From Planctomycetota bacterium (GTDB lineage Bacteria; Planctomycetota; Planctomycetia; Planctomycetales; Planctomycetaceae), in the NCBI GenBank assembly GCA_027623235.1, contig JAQBVJ010000035.1:1-57147 (forward strand): 57,147 nucleotides of DNA, given 5' to 3'. This document shows positions 1-8,430 of this stretch, in pieces (position 1 is the stretch's first letter; every line of letters begins with the position of its first letter). The notes beneath the pieces were generated by a model. That model saw only the letters and a program-made list of their open reading frames with translations, was not told where the DNA came from and searched no databases. The position numbers and the translations under genes were made by a program.

Positions 1-3
1 TCT

Positions 4-70
4 GGTTGAGGAGTCTTTTCAATCACAGCGTCTCTGAGAATGCCGATTTAATTTCGCCGCCGTCCCTTAG
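4..70. repeat. Left copy of 67-bp inverted end repeat
   Basis: These 67 bases are the exact reverse complement of 57081-57147, the last bases of the window; identity stops abruptly after CCCTTAG. Here the repeat lies just downstream of the stop of the MOSC gene. At the other end it lies upstream of the start of the outer-membrane-like gene. It holds no gene and no transposase motif. It may be a dispersed genomic repeat at which assembly stopped, or an assembly artefact; sequence alone cannot decide. Confidence 0.9.
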
Positions 71-80
71 TGGGAAACGG

Positions 81-578
81 CTATTGTGTTTTGCTGGCGA
101 CAGCCAGAACGGCGTCGCCAACGGAAATCACGCCACCTTCGATCACCCGGGCGGTGATCCCTCCGTGACCCCTCATCGCGTTGTAGCCGCCCTCGCCAAG
201 ATTCTCCTCCATGCGCGAGCACGGTGCCGCCGGGCCACTGCCTTCGAAGAGTGCCTCGCCAATCCGAAACCGCTGATCCTTCAGAGCCAGCAGACTGATT
301 CCCGAAACGACGATGTTTCGGCGAAGCAGTTGCGGATTGATCGGTTCCTCACGGCCGATGATCGAAGCGACCGCCGGCAGGTGTTCGGCCTGGATGAGTG
401 TCACCTGACGTTTAGAGATTCGCTTTTTCCCGTGGTGATCGCCGATGAGCCCGCGACTTTCCTCCGCAGACGCGGTGGAGACAACTTCGATCGGCCCGCG
501 CCGCTCGGTGCAGAGCCCGATCCATTCGACCCGTCCCGCTTGAGCGTGTTTCTGTTTCAGATCCCCGATGGTCAGCAC
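81..578 (-). CDS. MOSC domain protein (short form)
   Basis: A 165-residue MOSC (molybdenum cofactor sulfurase C-terminal) domain. The family is believed to handle sulfur or molybdenum-cofactor ligands through a conserved cysteine. Seen here: GLIGDHHGKK followed by QVTLIQAE near the middle, then PINPQLLRRNIVVSGI and the Cys segment PCSRMEENLGEG. I chose the GTG at 578 because GGAAGAAG lies 5-12 bases upstream and because longer versions run into the 3' end of the DUF1326 gene, giving a basic, unconserved N-terminus. It has no signal peptide, so it is presumably cytoplasmic. A terminator hairpin (637-660) separates it from the upstream gene on the same strand, so it probably has its own promoter. 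The substrate is unknown. Confidence 0.88.
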   Translation of the reverse strand: MLTIGDLKQKHAQAGRVEWIGLCTERRGPIEVVSTASAEESRGLIGDHHGKKRISKRQVTLIQAEHLPAVASIIGREEPINPQLLRRNIVVSGISLLALKDQRFRIGEALFEGSGPAAPCSRMEENLGEGGYNAMRGHGGITARVIEGGVISVGDAVLAVASKTQ

Positions 579-626
579 GGTGCTTCTTCCTCTGTTCTGA
601 TGCCGTCTGCTGCGAAATCCGAAACG

Positions 627-660
627 TAAAGAAAACGGGGAGTCGCCTGAGCGACTCCCC
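627..660 (-). terminator. Intrinsic terminator of the DUF1326 gene
   Basis: A perfect 10-bp stem (GGGGAGTCGC / GCGACTCCCC, 637-646 and 651-660) with a 4-base loop. Read on the minus strand it is followed by GTTTTCTTT. It lies 28 bases past the stop of the gene at 688-1359. Confidence 0.85.
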
Positions 661-687
661 ATTGAAAATTCGGCCGACTTGCGGCGA

Positions 688-1359
688 CTACTTCCGAAAC
701 GTTGCCAGGAACGAGCTACGGATTCCGCGGTTCGTGAACTTCGTACCGAGGTCATTGCCCTGGTACGACAGCTTCAGCGAGTACGCCGGGCTGGCGTTCT
801 GCACTTTCGTCAGCGGCTGGTAAAAAACCGTTTCGTTGGTGCAGACGCAGTCGGTGCTCTTGAGTTTTCGGGTTTTGATCTCAGCCAGACCGCCCGCTTT
901 GAAAACTCCGATGTGCTCGATGTGGTCGTTCGTCATCGAAAACGGCACGGTCTCAATCTTGACGATGTTCTTTGTCAGGTCCTTCGCAGAGTCCTTAACG
1001 AACGCGACGAGCGCTTCCCGCTGCTCCTTCGTGGCCTTTTCATCCACCATCAGATGCGCCTTGATTTTTCCAGCCTGCATCGGAAATGTGCCGTCGTAAC
1101 CCAGAGTCCCCTGAGCGTGCAGGATGAGTGCAGCCCCGAGGCCGTCCAGCTTGACGTCGTTCCAGGTGCCCTTGTCAACTTTCCACGCCATCAGAGCTTC
1201 TTTGCCGGTGAGACTCATTTCCGCGTTGGCAAAGCACGGGCCGGTGTACACGTTGCAGGTGCGAGCCTCGAGGTACTCGCCAGTGATCTGAGCCGCCTGA
1301 CTGGCGGAAACGAGCGTTGCAGCAACAGCAACGGCGAGAGCAGATTTCAGAATCTTCAT
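688..1359 (-). CDS. Secreted DUF1326 family protein
   Basis: A 223-residue protein with a clear signal peptide (MKILKSALAVAVAATLVSASQA, cut near residue 22), then the DUF1326 signature: EARTCNVYTGPC directly after cleavage, followed by the domain ending in a hydrophilic tail. A second Cys pair (DCVC) sits near residue 175. The family has no established biochemical role; bacterial members are exported, and the conserved Cys pair suggests metal binding or a disulfide. AGGAA lies just upstream of the ATG. The gene is monocistronic between the divergent UbiD-family gene and a strong terminator. The family is secure; the function is unknown. Confidence 0.88.
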   Translation of the reverse strand: MKILKSALAVAVAATLVSASQAAQITGEYLEARTCNVYTGPCFANAEMSLTGKEALMAWKVDKGTWNDVKLDGLGAALILHAQGTLGYDGTFPMQAGKIKAHLMVDEKATKEQREALVAFVKDSAKDLTKNIVKIETVPFSMTNDHIEHIGVFKAGGLAEIKTRKLKSTDCVCTNETVFYQPLTKVQNASPAYSLKLSYQGNDLGTKFTNRGIRSSFLATFRK

Positions 1360-1609
1360 AAGGAATTCCTGACTGAGTTGGAAGTTCCGTGACGGGTGAT
1401 CGAACAGTCCGCGATGATCGCAGTGCCCGTCGGGGGCGTCAAGAATGATCCTGGCGTTTGCAGCAGATGCTGCCGGCTGAGAGCGAGATTCAGTGATTCT
1501 CGACCGACCGACCTCGAAATCGGCCTGAAGGCGGGACTACGAACGAGTGACCGGCAATAATCCGCCTCTGTCCCGCTCGCCGCACACCTGTCCTTGAGCA
1601 CTGATCCCG

Positions 1610-3451
1610 ATGGGCTATCGAAATCTCCGTGAGTGCGTCAACGACCTGGAACGAACCGGGCAGCTCGTGCGCGTGAAGGCGGAGATCGATGCCAACCTCG
1701 AAGCGGCCGAAATTCAGCGGCGAGTCTACCAGGCCGGCGGTCCGGCAATTCTCTTTGAGAATGTCAAAGGCTGCCGGTTCCCGATGGTGAGCAACCTGTT
1801 CGGCACCAGCGAGCGGACTCATTTTCTGTTTCGAGACACGCTCGCCGCCGTCCGCAAGCTCGTTGAGCTGAAGATCGATCCGGTCGCGTTTGCCAGGAAA
1901 CCATGGCGGTACCTCGGCGCACCATTCACCGCGCTGCACATGCTGCCGCGGAAAGCCCGCGGCGGCCCGGTGCTCGCCTGCGAGACGACGATCGACCAGT
2001 TGCCTCAATTGAAAAGCTGGCCGGACGACGGCGGAGCGTTCGTCACTCTCCCAGCCGTTTATACGGAAGACGTCGATCGGCCCGGACTGATGAGCTCGAA
2101 TCTGGGCATGTACCGCGTCCAGCTGTCGGGCAATCGGTACGAACCGAATCGGCAGATCGGGCTGCACTACCAGATTCACCGCAGTATCGGCGTCCACCAT
2201 CAAAAGGCCATTGCGAAGGGCGAGCCGTTTCGCGTCAACATTTTTGTCGGCGGTTCACCGGCGATGATCCTTGCCGCCGTGATGCCTCTTCCTGAAGGGA
2301 TGTCCGAGCTGACTTTCGCAGGCGCGCTGCAGAATCGTCGAGTTGCAATGGCGTCACGCGGGCTGCCGCTGCCGATTTATGCCGAGGCCGACTTCTGCAT
2401 CAGCGGCACCGTCGATCCGGAAAAGCTGCTTCCCGAGGGACCCTTCGGAGACCACCTGGGCTACTACAGTCTCGCCCATGATTTTCCTGTGTTGAACGTC
2501 GAGAAAGTTTATCACCGCAAAGATGCCATCTGGCCGTTCACTGTGGTGGGGAGGCCGCCTCAGGAAGACACGTCGTTCGGAGAAATCATTCACGAAATCA
2601 CCGGGCCGATCATCCCGACTGTTCTACCGGGAGTGAAAGCGGTCAACGCCGTCGATGAAGCTGGCGTTCATCCGCTGCTTCTGGCAATCGGCAGCGAGCG
2701 GTACACGCCGTACGCGAAATCCGATCGACCTCAGGAGCTGCTCACACAGGCATCCGCGATCCTTGGACAAGGACAGTTGTCGCTCGCCAAGTATCTTTTC
2801 ATTGTGTCTGCGGCCGACGATCCGGCACTCAACATTCACCGCATCGACGAGTTTTTCATGCACGTGCTGCGGCGAGTTGACTGGCGGCGTGACCTGCACT
2901 TTCAAACCTGCTCGACAATGGACACGCTCGACTACAGCAGTTCCGGTCTCAACCAGGGATCGAAAGTCGTCATCGCGGCAACGGGCGAGCCACTGCGGGA
3001 ACTGCCCTCTGAAATTCCTGGCGACCTGCGGCTTCCCGACGGCTTCCGCGAGCCGCGAATCTGCTTTCCTGGAGTTCTCGCCGTCGAGGGCCCACCGTGG
3101 AAAAATGACAGCGTTGAGAAAGACGCGCAGGTCGAGAAATTCGCCGACAGCTTTCACGCCAGCGACTCGATCAACCGCTTCCCGCTGATCGTGGTGGTCG
3201 ACGATGCCGAGTTCACCGCGCAGCGGCTGAAGAATTTTCTGTGGGTCACGTTCACCCGCTCGGATCCGGCGAGCAATCTTCACGGCATCGAATCATCGAT
3301 CGAGGACAAACATTGGGGTTGTCGCGGATCGGTCGTCATCGATGCGCGAATCAAGTCGCACCACGCTCCGCCGCTGATCGAGGACCCGTCGATCACGCGC
3401 CGAGTCGACGAGCTTGCGGCGCCGGGCGGTCCGTTGCACGGTCTGTTTTGA
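1610..3451 (+). CDS. UbiD-family (prenylated-FMN) decarboxylase
   Basis: A 613-residue member of the UbiD superfamily, which uses prenylated FMN to (de)carboxylate aromatic or alpha,beta-unsaturated acids. Seen here: NLGMYR (164-169) and IHRSIGVHH (189-197), in the region that binds cofactor and metal, and EGPFGDH (276-282), which carries the acidic residues of the Arg-Glu-Glu type centre, the second one being Asp as in many UbiD proteins. At about 610 residues it is longer than E. coli UbiD (about 490) and resembles the long form found in other phyla. No UbiX flavin prenyltransferase lies nearby, so the cofactor must come from elsewhere. A role in quinone synthesis is possible but the substrate cannot be read from the sequence. 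Confidence 0.92.
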   Translation: MGYRNLRECVNDLERTGQLVRVKAEIDANLEAAEIQRRVYQAGGPAILFENVKGCRFPMVSNLFGTSERTHFLFRDTLAAVRKLVELKIDPVAFARKPWRYLGAPFTALHMLPRKARGGPVLACETTIDQLPQLKSWPDDGGAFVTLPAVYTEDVDRPGLMSSNLGMYRVQLSGNRYEPNRQIGLHYQIHRSIGVHHQKAIAKGEPFRVNIFVGGSPAMILAAVMPLPEGMSELTFAGALQNRRVAMASRGLPLPIYAEADFCISGTVDPEKLLPEGPFGDHLGYYSLAHDFPVLNVEKVYHRKDAIWPFTVVGRPPQEDTSFGEIIHEITGPIIPTVLPGVKAVNAVDEAGVHPLLLAIGSERYTPYAKSDRPQELLTQASAILGQGQLSLAKYLFIVSAADDPALNIHRIDEFFMHVLRRVDWRRDLHFQTCSTMDTLDYSSSGLNQGSKVVIAATGEPLRELPSEIPGDLRLPDGFREPRICFPGVLAVEGPPWKNDSVEKDAQVEKFADSFHASDSINRFPLIVVVDDAEFTAQRLKNFLWVTFTRSDPASNLHGIESSIEDKHWGCRGSVVIDARIKSHHAPPLIEDPSITRRVDELAAPGGPLHGLF

Positions 3452-3682
3452 TTCGGGCAGGTCCTCGCTGTCGAACTTTTGTGACGGACCCGGATCTCTC
3501 AGCCGAGTGTCCGGACAAGCTTGATCCGTACGCCGAGTCCGACTCACGTGACATTCGTGAATCCGCAGGCGGGACTGCTGCAAACCGCCGCAACGTCAAT
3601 TCATTTGCGTCTGGCATCGTTGGCAAATCCGGGTAGTCTCGGAAGATGGGTGGCGCGCTGTCCGAAATGGTCTCGGACGGCA

Positions 3683-4249
3683 ATGTCTCTCTCGCAGGCT
3701 CTCCTCATGCTGACCGAAATTCTCACAAGCGAAGCCTTCTGGTTCTGGACGATGATCGTCGTTCAGTCGGCTCTGATTGTGTTTTTTGTCGAGCATGGCA
3801 GCCCGATCGGTGCCGGTTTCAGCATCCTCACACTTCTGGGCGGTATCGGATTCTTTCCCAGTCAGTGGGATTCCATCGGTCTGGCCAGTCTTCGCGAGAA
3901 CGGTCTGTGGAGCTGGCTCGGCACCAACATCTGGATGCTCTTGGCCGGCCTCGCTCTGTACGTTCTGATCGGGCTTGGCTGGGGCATGCTTCGCTGGTGG
4001 ATGTTCGTGCGACACCTGCGTGAGGACTACGAGCAGCACAAGGCAAAATGGCTGATGCCGTCTTCGCTCGACCATTCGGCCGCGGCGCTGCGTTCGCGAG
4101 CTGACTATTCCTCGCTGCCCGGCGAGCGAGCTCGCTTGATTCAGTGGGCCGAGGTGTGTGCGAAAGCCGCGATCCATGGCGGCGGCTCGCTGAGTTCCGA
4201 TCTTAAACCCGCGTGGAAGGACTACGTGCAGAATGGTTACCGGCACTGA
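3683..4249 (+). CDS. Unknown membrane protein, first of an overlapping pair
   Basis: A 188-residue protein with at least three hydrophobic segments in its first 100 residues (around FWFWTMIVVQSALIVFF, GAGFSILTLLGGIGFF and IWMLLAGLALYVLIGLGWGM), followed by a charged cytoplasmic-type tail of about 80 residues. I chose the ATG at 3683, preceded by GGACGG, over an upstream in-frame start whose extra N-terminus is not protein-like. It overlaps the start of the next gene by 17 bases, so the two are probably translated together. I recognise no family; the conserved part seems to be the membrane region plus the amphipathic segment after it. Confidence 0.7.
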   Translation: MSLSQALLMLTEILTSEAFWFWTMIVVQSALIVFFVEHGSPIGAGFSILTLLGGIGFFPSQWDSIGLASLRENGLWSWLGTNIWMLLAGLALYVLIGLGWGMLRWWMFVRHLREDYEQHKAKWLMPSSLDHSAAALRSRADYSSLPGERARLIQWAEVCAKAAIHGGGSLSSDLKPAWKDYVQNGYRH

Positions 4250-4844
4250 TCTCACACGCCCGCGCACGATCGAGGGCATCACCCGTCCCGATCCACGGCA
4301 CCACTACGGCCAGATTCTCTCGTGGGTCATCTGCTGGCCCTGGAACCTGCTGTGGACGTTCGCCGTCCACAACCCGCTCCGCTACATCTGCCAATTCGCT
4401 CTGCACGAAATCCAGTCGACACTCGACGAAATTGCAACGGGCGAGTTCAGCGAGATCACCCGCGACCTGGAAGAGCGGGCTCCATTAAGAGGACATCCCT
4501 CAGCCCCGCAGCCGAATTCAGAGCCGGCAACCTGGACGCCTCACGTTTCGACGAATGAAGCCTCGTCGATCGAAACGGTCAACGAGGCCACCTTCGTGAC
4601 AGTGCCCGGTGCATCTGCGCCCGGTGCATCTGCGGTGCCTTCGCGACCTGTTGAGCGATCTGCTGTCGAGACGCTCGAAAAATCGCCCTCCTGGGCGTCG
4701 CTGTTGAGTGCGACTCCACCAGCAACCGCCGATTTGTCTGGCTCCTACTCACCCCCGGCGCTGCCACCGACTCATGAGCCCGACCCGTGGTATTACGCCC
4801 CTGGCGGCCGACCTCACGAACCGCAGACGCCAGAATCGAATTGA
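4233..4844 (+). CDS. Unknown protein with one hydrophobic segment, second of the pair
   Basis: A 203-residue protein. The first 80 residues contain a Trp-rich hydrophobic stretch (ILSWVICWPWNLLWTFAV) and an amphipathic helix (LHEIQSTLDEIATGEFSEI). The remainder is low-complexity, rich in Pro, Ser, Thr and Ala, with a perfect small duplication (GASAPGASA, coded by two copies of a 15-base unit near 4607-4636). It starts inside the 3' end of the preceding gene. The shape, a membrane anchor plus a disordered tail, suggests a partner of the upstream membrane protein, but no function can be assigned. Confidence 0.65.
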   Translation: MVTGTDLTRPRTIEGITRPDPRHHYGQILSWVICWPWNLLWTFAVHNPLRYICQFALHEIQSTLDEIATGEFSEITRDLEERAPLRGHPSAPQPNSEPATWTPHVSTNEASSIETVNEATFVTVPGASAPGASAVPSRPVERSAVETLEKSPSWASLLSATPPATADLSGSYSPPALPPTHEPDPWYYAPGGRPHEPQTPESN

Positions 4845-4887
4845 CTCCTATGAGTCATCACGCGTGTCTGGATCGCGACGACACCGA

Positions 4888-6234
4888 TTACCCCATCAAT
4901 TCAGTGATCGGCGTCGGGTCGCTGACCAGGTGGGTCGGGCGGCCTTGCGGGGTGTAGAGCATCTTGTCCGGGTTGATGCCGAGTTTCGTGTAGACGGTCG
5001 ACACGAAATTCTCGGGCGACAGGACTCGCTCGACAGCGGAGTAGCCGTTCTTGTCGGTGGCCCCGACGACCGTGCCGCCGGGTGTTCCGCCGCCAGCCAT
5101 CAGGACGGACATCGCGTTCGCCCAGTGGTCTCGGCCGGCCGTCGTCTGGCCGTTCAGTGTGGAAAGTTTCGGGGTTCGTCCGAACTCACCCAGGGCCAGG
5201 ACGAGGGTCGTGTCGAGGAGACCTCGATCGTCCAGATCCGAAATCAGCGTCGCCACTGAGTTGTCCCAGTTCGGCAGACGTGTCCGGCAAGTGGCGAAAA
5301 TGTTGCTGTGGTGATCCCAGCCGCCGTCATAAACCGTGACGAACGGAACACCGCCCTCGACCAGTCGGCGAGCCAGCAGGCAGCGCTGCCCGAATGAGTC
5401 GCGGCCGTAAGCTGAGCGGATTTCGTCGGGCTCTTTGTGGATGTCAAACGCGGCCTGAGCGGACGGCGAGGTGATCAGGTTCATGCCCTGCTGGTAGTAC
5501 TCGTCAATCGCGAGAACCGGGTCGCCAGCTGCCTGGTCGGCAATTCGCGGGAGTCTGTCGACGAGCCGCCGCAGATCGGAGCGATGCTGAAACTGGTCTT
5601 CGGTCAGCCCCTTCGGCAGGGCGACGTCGCGGACCTGGAAGCTGGTCGAATTTGGATCGTCCGGAACGACAAACGGCGCGTATTTTGCGCCGAGGAAGTT
5701 CGGTCCACCGGACCGCGACATGCTTGGCATCGAGAAATACGAAGGCAGCCCGGCCGGCCTCGGAAGCTCGTGAGCCGCGACGGATCCCATGCTCGGGTGG
5801 AAGCTGACGAAGGCTCCGCAGCCGACGGGAATTCGGGGCGGGGAACCGGTCATCATGTAGTGGTTGCCGGCTCCGTGGTTGCCCTGGTTGTGGCGGATCG
5901 AGCGGATCATGGCGAACTTGTCCGCCATCGCGGCCAGTTTCGTCATGTGTTCGGAAAAATGAACTCCCGGCAGAGCGGTCGCGATCGGATCGAACTCACC
6001 GCGCAGCTCAGCCGGCGCGTCGGGTTTCGGATCAAAGGTCTCGAAATGAGTTGGACCTCCGTCCATCCAGATCAGGATGCAGCGATCCGCCTTTGCGAGC
6101 GGGTTGGCCGAGTCACCGGCCGTCCCTTTCAGGCGCAGGGTGTCAATGAACCCCGTTCCGAGCATCGCTCCGCCGAGCCCCAGCTTCAGGCAGTCGCGAC
6201 GCGTCGTTCCCTCGCAGTTTCGCCAGATTCCCAT
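4888..6234 (-). CDS. DUF1501 domain protein, Tat-type N-terminus
   Basis: A 448-residue DUF1501 protein, a family expanded in planctomycetes and related to the alkaline phosphatase/sulfatase fold. Seen here: a twin-arginine-like start (TTRRDCLKLGLGGA), then the family landmarks DGGPTHFETFDPKP, GNHGAGNHYMMTG, YDGGWDHHSN, LGEFGRTPK and GRDHWANAMS. The conserved His and Asp residues in these motifs probably bind metal. DUF1501 genes commonly sit beside a DUF1549/DUF1553 cytochrome-like gene; none is adjacent here. The gene converges on the 4233-4844 gene with 43 bases between them. Export by Tat is inferred; the substrate is unknown. Confidence 0.92.
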   Translation of the reverse strand: MGIWRNCEGTTRRDCLKLGLGGAMLGTGFIDTLRLKGTAGDSANPLAKADRCILIWMDGGPTHFETFDPKPDAPAELRGEFDPIATALPGVHFSEHMTKLAAMADKFAMIRSIRHNQGNHGAGNHYMMTGSPPRIPVGCGAFVSFHPSMGSVAAHELPRPAGLPSYFSMPSMSRSGGPNFLGAKYAPFVVPDDPNSTSFQVRDVALPKGLTEDQFQHRSDLRRLVDRLPRIADQAAGDPVLAIDEYYQQGMNLITSPSAQAAFDIHKEPDEIRSAYGRDSFGQRCLLARRLVEGGVPFVTVYDGGWDHHSNIFATCRTRLPNWDNSVATLISDLDDRGLLDTTLVLALGEFGRTPKLSTLNGQTTAGRDHWANAMSVLMAGGGTPGGTVVGATDKNGYSAVERVLSPENFVSTVYTKLGINPDKMLYTPQGRPTHLVSDPTPITELMG

Positions 6235-6341
6235 TGGATTACCCGTAAATTGGACTTCGTGGAAGGAGCCGGATGAATGTTGTTTTCATCGGCCAGCAGG
6301 CAGGTCAGATCACAGTTCTATTATCGAGCAAAGTCCGCGCA

Positions 6342-6373
6342 AAGAAAACGCCGCAAGCTGAAGCTCGCGGCGT
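6342..6373 (-). terminator. Intrinsic terminator of the DUF1559 gene / T2SS-like cluster
   Basis: Arms ACGCCGCAAGCT (6348-6359) and AGCTCGCGGCGT (6362-6373) pair fully on the minus-strand RNA if one G-U pair is counted, and are followed on that strand by TTTCTTTG. It lies 36 bases past the stop of the pseudopilin gene and closes the whole minus-strand cluster. Confidence 0.75.
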
Positions 6374-6408
6374 CCTGACCGTGACGGTGATGTCGCCGCA
6401 GTGGTTGC

Positions 6409-7299
6409 TCAGAAGGATGGATCCAGAAGTTCGCCGTCGTGACGGTTTCCCAGGTAGGAGTACGTCGTGCTGTCGATCTTCTCGCTGACGAATCTCACGG
6501 ACCCGTCGCCGAGAGCAAAGTGGCTTCCCCCCGGGTGGTGGCTGCTGAATCCCAGGACCGATCTGGGAGCCGTCTGCTCGGCAGTGAGCTCAATTTGACC
6601 ATAGTGTCGCGGCTTATCGGGGTCGCCAAAAATGCTGTTGGGCTGCGTCCCGGTGTTGCGGAGTGTCGCCCGAGTGCCCGAGTACCAGCCGAGGCCGTGA
6701 TCGAGTTCTGTGATCGCCTTCTCGCCGAAGAAGAGCGTGTTAGTACTCCCGTCGGACACGTCGCGGTTTCCAATGCCGCTGTTCAGAAAAAACACGCCGT
6801 CGTTGTCTGCCGCGATCTGCGTTTCTGTTCCTGAATGAACGCCAGCGTAATTCGACGGTGCCGGCTCTTTGTCACCGTAGCGATGTCCCGGATCAGACGG
6901 GCAGATCAGAGTCGCCATAGTCGATTTCATGACCTTTTCATCCTGCTCATACACGCCCTTTGAAAAATCAAAATGGTTGAAGAGTGGACCCTGATCCAAA
7001 TGCGACAGGATCAGGACAGTCCAGGACACGTGGTAGCCCTTCGGTGTCGATTCAATCGGGCCGTCGGTATTGATCGTCCCGGACGGCAACGACTCCCAGG
7101 CCATCTCGTAGTTGAGAGTCGCGAGGGCGATCTGAGCCATGTTGTTTTTGCACTGAGATCGCCGTGCCGCTTCGCGCGCCTGCTGAACGGCCGGCAGCAG
7201 CAGCGCGATCAGAATTGCAATGATGGCGATCACGACGAGCAGCTCGATGAGCGTAAAGCCGCGCCGCGATCTCGTGTTCGTTTGAGAGTGGCGTTTCAT
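6409..7299 (-). CDS. DUF1559 pseudopilin-like protein
   Basis: A 296-residue protein with a textbook type IV prepilin leader: SRRG cut before [20 protein letters not shown], with Glu at position +5. It is followed by the DUF1559 landmarks LLPAVQQAREAARRSQC, NNMAQIALATLNYE, LICPSD and SHHPGGSHFALGDGSVRF. DUF1559 proteins are the very numerous planctomycete relatives of the major pseudopilin GspG. I chose the ATG at 7299 (GGAGAG upstream) over an in-frame TTG at 7314. It is the last gene of the minus-strand T2SS-like cluster, separated from the gene before it by a structured 142-nt leader. The presumed role is a fibre-forming pseudopilin processed by a prepilin peptidase encoded elsewhere. Confidence 0.92.
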   Translation of the reverse strand: MKRHSQTNTRSRRGFTLIELLVVIAIIAILIALLLPAVQQAREAARRSQCKNNMAQIALATLNYEMAWESLPSGTINTDGPIESTPKGYHVSWTVLILSHLDQGPLFNHFDFSKGVYEQDEKVMKSTMATLICPSDPGHRYGDKEPAPSNYAGVHSGTETQIAADNDGVFFLNSGIGNRDVSDGSTNTLFFGEKAITELDHGLGWYSGTRATLRNTGTQPNSIFGDPDKPRHYGQIELTAEQTAPRSVLGFSSHHPGGSHFALGDGSVRFVSEKIDSTTYSYLGNRHDGELLDPSF

Positions 7300-7342
7300 T
7301 TCTGGTCTCTCCAAAAGTGGATGGTCGTCAAGTCAGATGGAA

Positions 7343-7436
7343 CTCACGTAAAAATGTGAGCAGGACATTTTTGCTGCCACGCTCGCCAGAACGCGGGTTT
7401 ATCAGCCTCAGCCCACCCTCTGGCGACGGTGGCAAC
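7343..7436 (-). promoter_or_regulatory. Structured leader of the DUF1559 gene (three hairpins)
   Basis: The 142-nt gap between the pseudopilin at 7442 and the DUF1559 start at 7299 can form a large stem (7373-7389 with 7420-7436, 14 of 17 pairs, with an inner GGGT/ACCC pair at 7395-7398 and 7415-7418). Nearer the start come two overlapping, mutually exclusive hairpins: AAAAATGT/ACATTTTT (7350-7357 with 7365-7372) and CTCAC/GTGAG (7343-7347 with 7356-7360). It could be an attenuator, an mRNA-processing site that changes gene dosage, or a palindromic repeat. The pairing is seen; the function is inferred. Confidence 0.45.
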
Positions 7437-7441
7437 CTGAA

Positions 7442-7897
7442 TTACTCTCCGGAAACTTTTACAAACACCTGGCGGGAAAGCCGGACTCGCGGATTCCCCT
7501 CCGGCGGATAGTTCACTGTGATGTCGACCTGACGATTGCTCTTCGGTGAGAGGTCTCGCCGTGTCGGATTAGCGTCGATCGTCGAGACAGCGATCTCGAC
7601 ACTCGCTCCGTGTTGCTGCCCAAGCTCTTCCGCCAGCACCGGCCAGGTCTCGCCCGCGTAAGCGGGATCGCTTGCGAGTTTCGCCGCCGCCCTTGCCGCC
7701 GCTGAGTGGACCAGCCAGTCGGCCTGAAGCCGCAGTTCCTCGGTTCGAACGAGCGACCGCTGAGTCAGCGTGGTCCGCACAAGAACTGCCGCCGTCGCTG
7801 CGACGAGGATCAGGCTGATCAAAAAGATCGGAAAAATGCTTCCGCGCCGACTCTGTGTGGTGCGAGGCTCTTGAGACTGTGAGATGGTCCGTTTCAT
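7442..7897 (-). CDS. Pseudopilin-like protein, GspK/PilX-like position
   Basis: A 151-residue protein with a prepilin-like N-terminus: SRRG followed by SIFPIFLISLILVAATAAVL. Position +5 is Ile, not Glu. Absence of Glu5 is typical of the tip pseudopilin GspK, and the protein's place as last of three small pseudopilin genes agrees with this, although it is only about half the usual GspK length. The rest is hydrophilic with a predicted beta-rich C-terminus. Its ATG overlaps the TGA of the gene upstream by 4 bases, indicating translational coupling. The role as a minor pseudopilin is inferred from leader and context. Confidence 0.72.
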   Translation of the reverse strand: MKRTISQSQEPRTTQSRRGSIFPIFLISLILVAATAAVLVRTTLTQRSLVRTEELRLQADWLVHSAAARAAAKLASDPAYAGETWPVLAEELGQQHGASVEIAVSTIDANPTRRDLSPKSNRQVDITVNYPPEGNPRVRLSRQVFVKVSGE

Positions 7898-8430
7898 TCG
7901 GCCGCCCCTCCTTCGTGACGCCGGCTCAGGCCGACAGCGGTCGAAATGCGAAGGGATGTTGCCGCGTAGCTGGCTTCCGAGGAGTCCACCGGAGCGACCT
8001 GCAGAACAGCCAGAGACCCCGTCGCTTCCGCCTGACTGAGAGAAAACGTGGCGGTCGCGTTCTGGCAGCGGTATCGCTCACCCGGCGTGAGTTCAGGACC
8101 TGTTTGAGAATCGGCGGGTCGGTGCGCCCGGTGAACGAACTCGCCGTCCGAACGCCATGTGACTGTGCCATCGTCGAATGTCAGCTCCAAAGCGTTTCCG
8201 GCTTCGCCCGTCTGCTTCGCGGATCTGGCTGCGTGAACATCGTTTCGAAAATCGCGAGCCAGCCGTGTCCACGTGCCGGTCTGGACGACGGCTTTTGTCA
8301 TTTCGACCTGCTGGTGAAGCAGCCGGAACAGCAACATTCCGCTCAGCGTGATGAGGATCGACATGCAGGTCATGACGACGACCATTTGAGCCAGCATCGA
8401 TCCGCGTCGGTTTCGTTGTTTCCGTTTCAC
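7894..8430 (-). CDS. Pseudopilin-like protein, GspJ-like position
   Basis: A 178-residue protein with a prepilin-type start: RRG followed by SMLAQMVVVMTCMSILITLSG. Position +5 is Gln instead of Glu, unusual for a GspJ-like protein. The body has short beta segments such as LELTFDDGTVTWRSDG, as in GspJ/GspH-like minor pseudopilins. It overlaps both neighbours by 4 bases (ATGA junctions), so all three minor pseudopilin genes are tightly coupled. The family is inferred from leader, size and order. Confidence 0.72.
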   Translation of the reverse strand: MKRKQRNRRGSMLAQMVVVMTCMSILITLSGMLLFRLLHQQVEMTKAVVQTGTWTRLARDFRNDVHAARSAKQTGEAGNALELTFDDGTVTWRSDGEFVHRAHRPADSQTGPELTPGERYRCQNATATFSLSQAEATGSLAVLQVAPVDSSEASYAATSLRISTAVGLSRRHEGGAAE

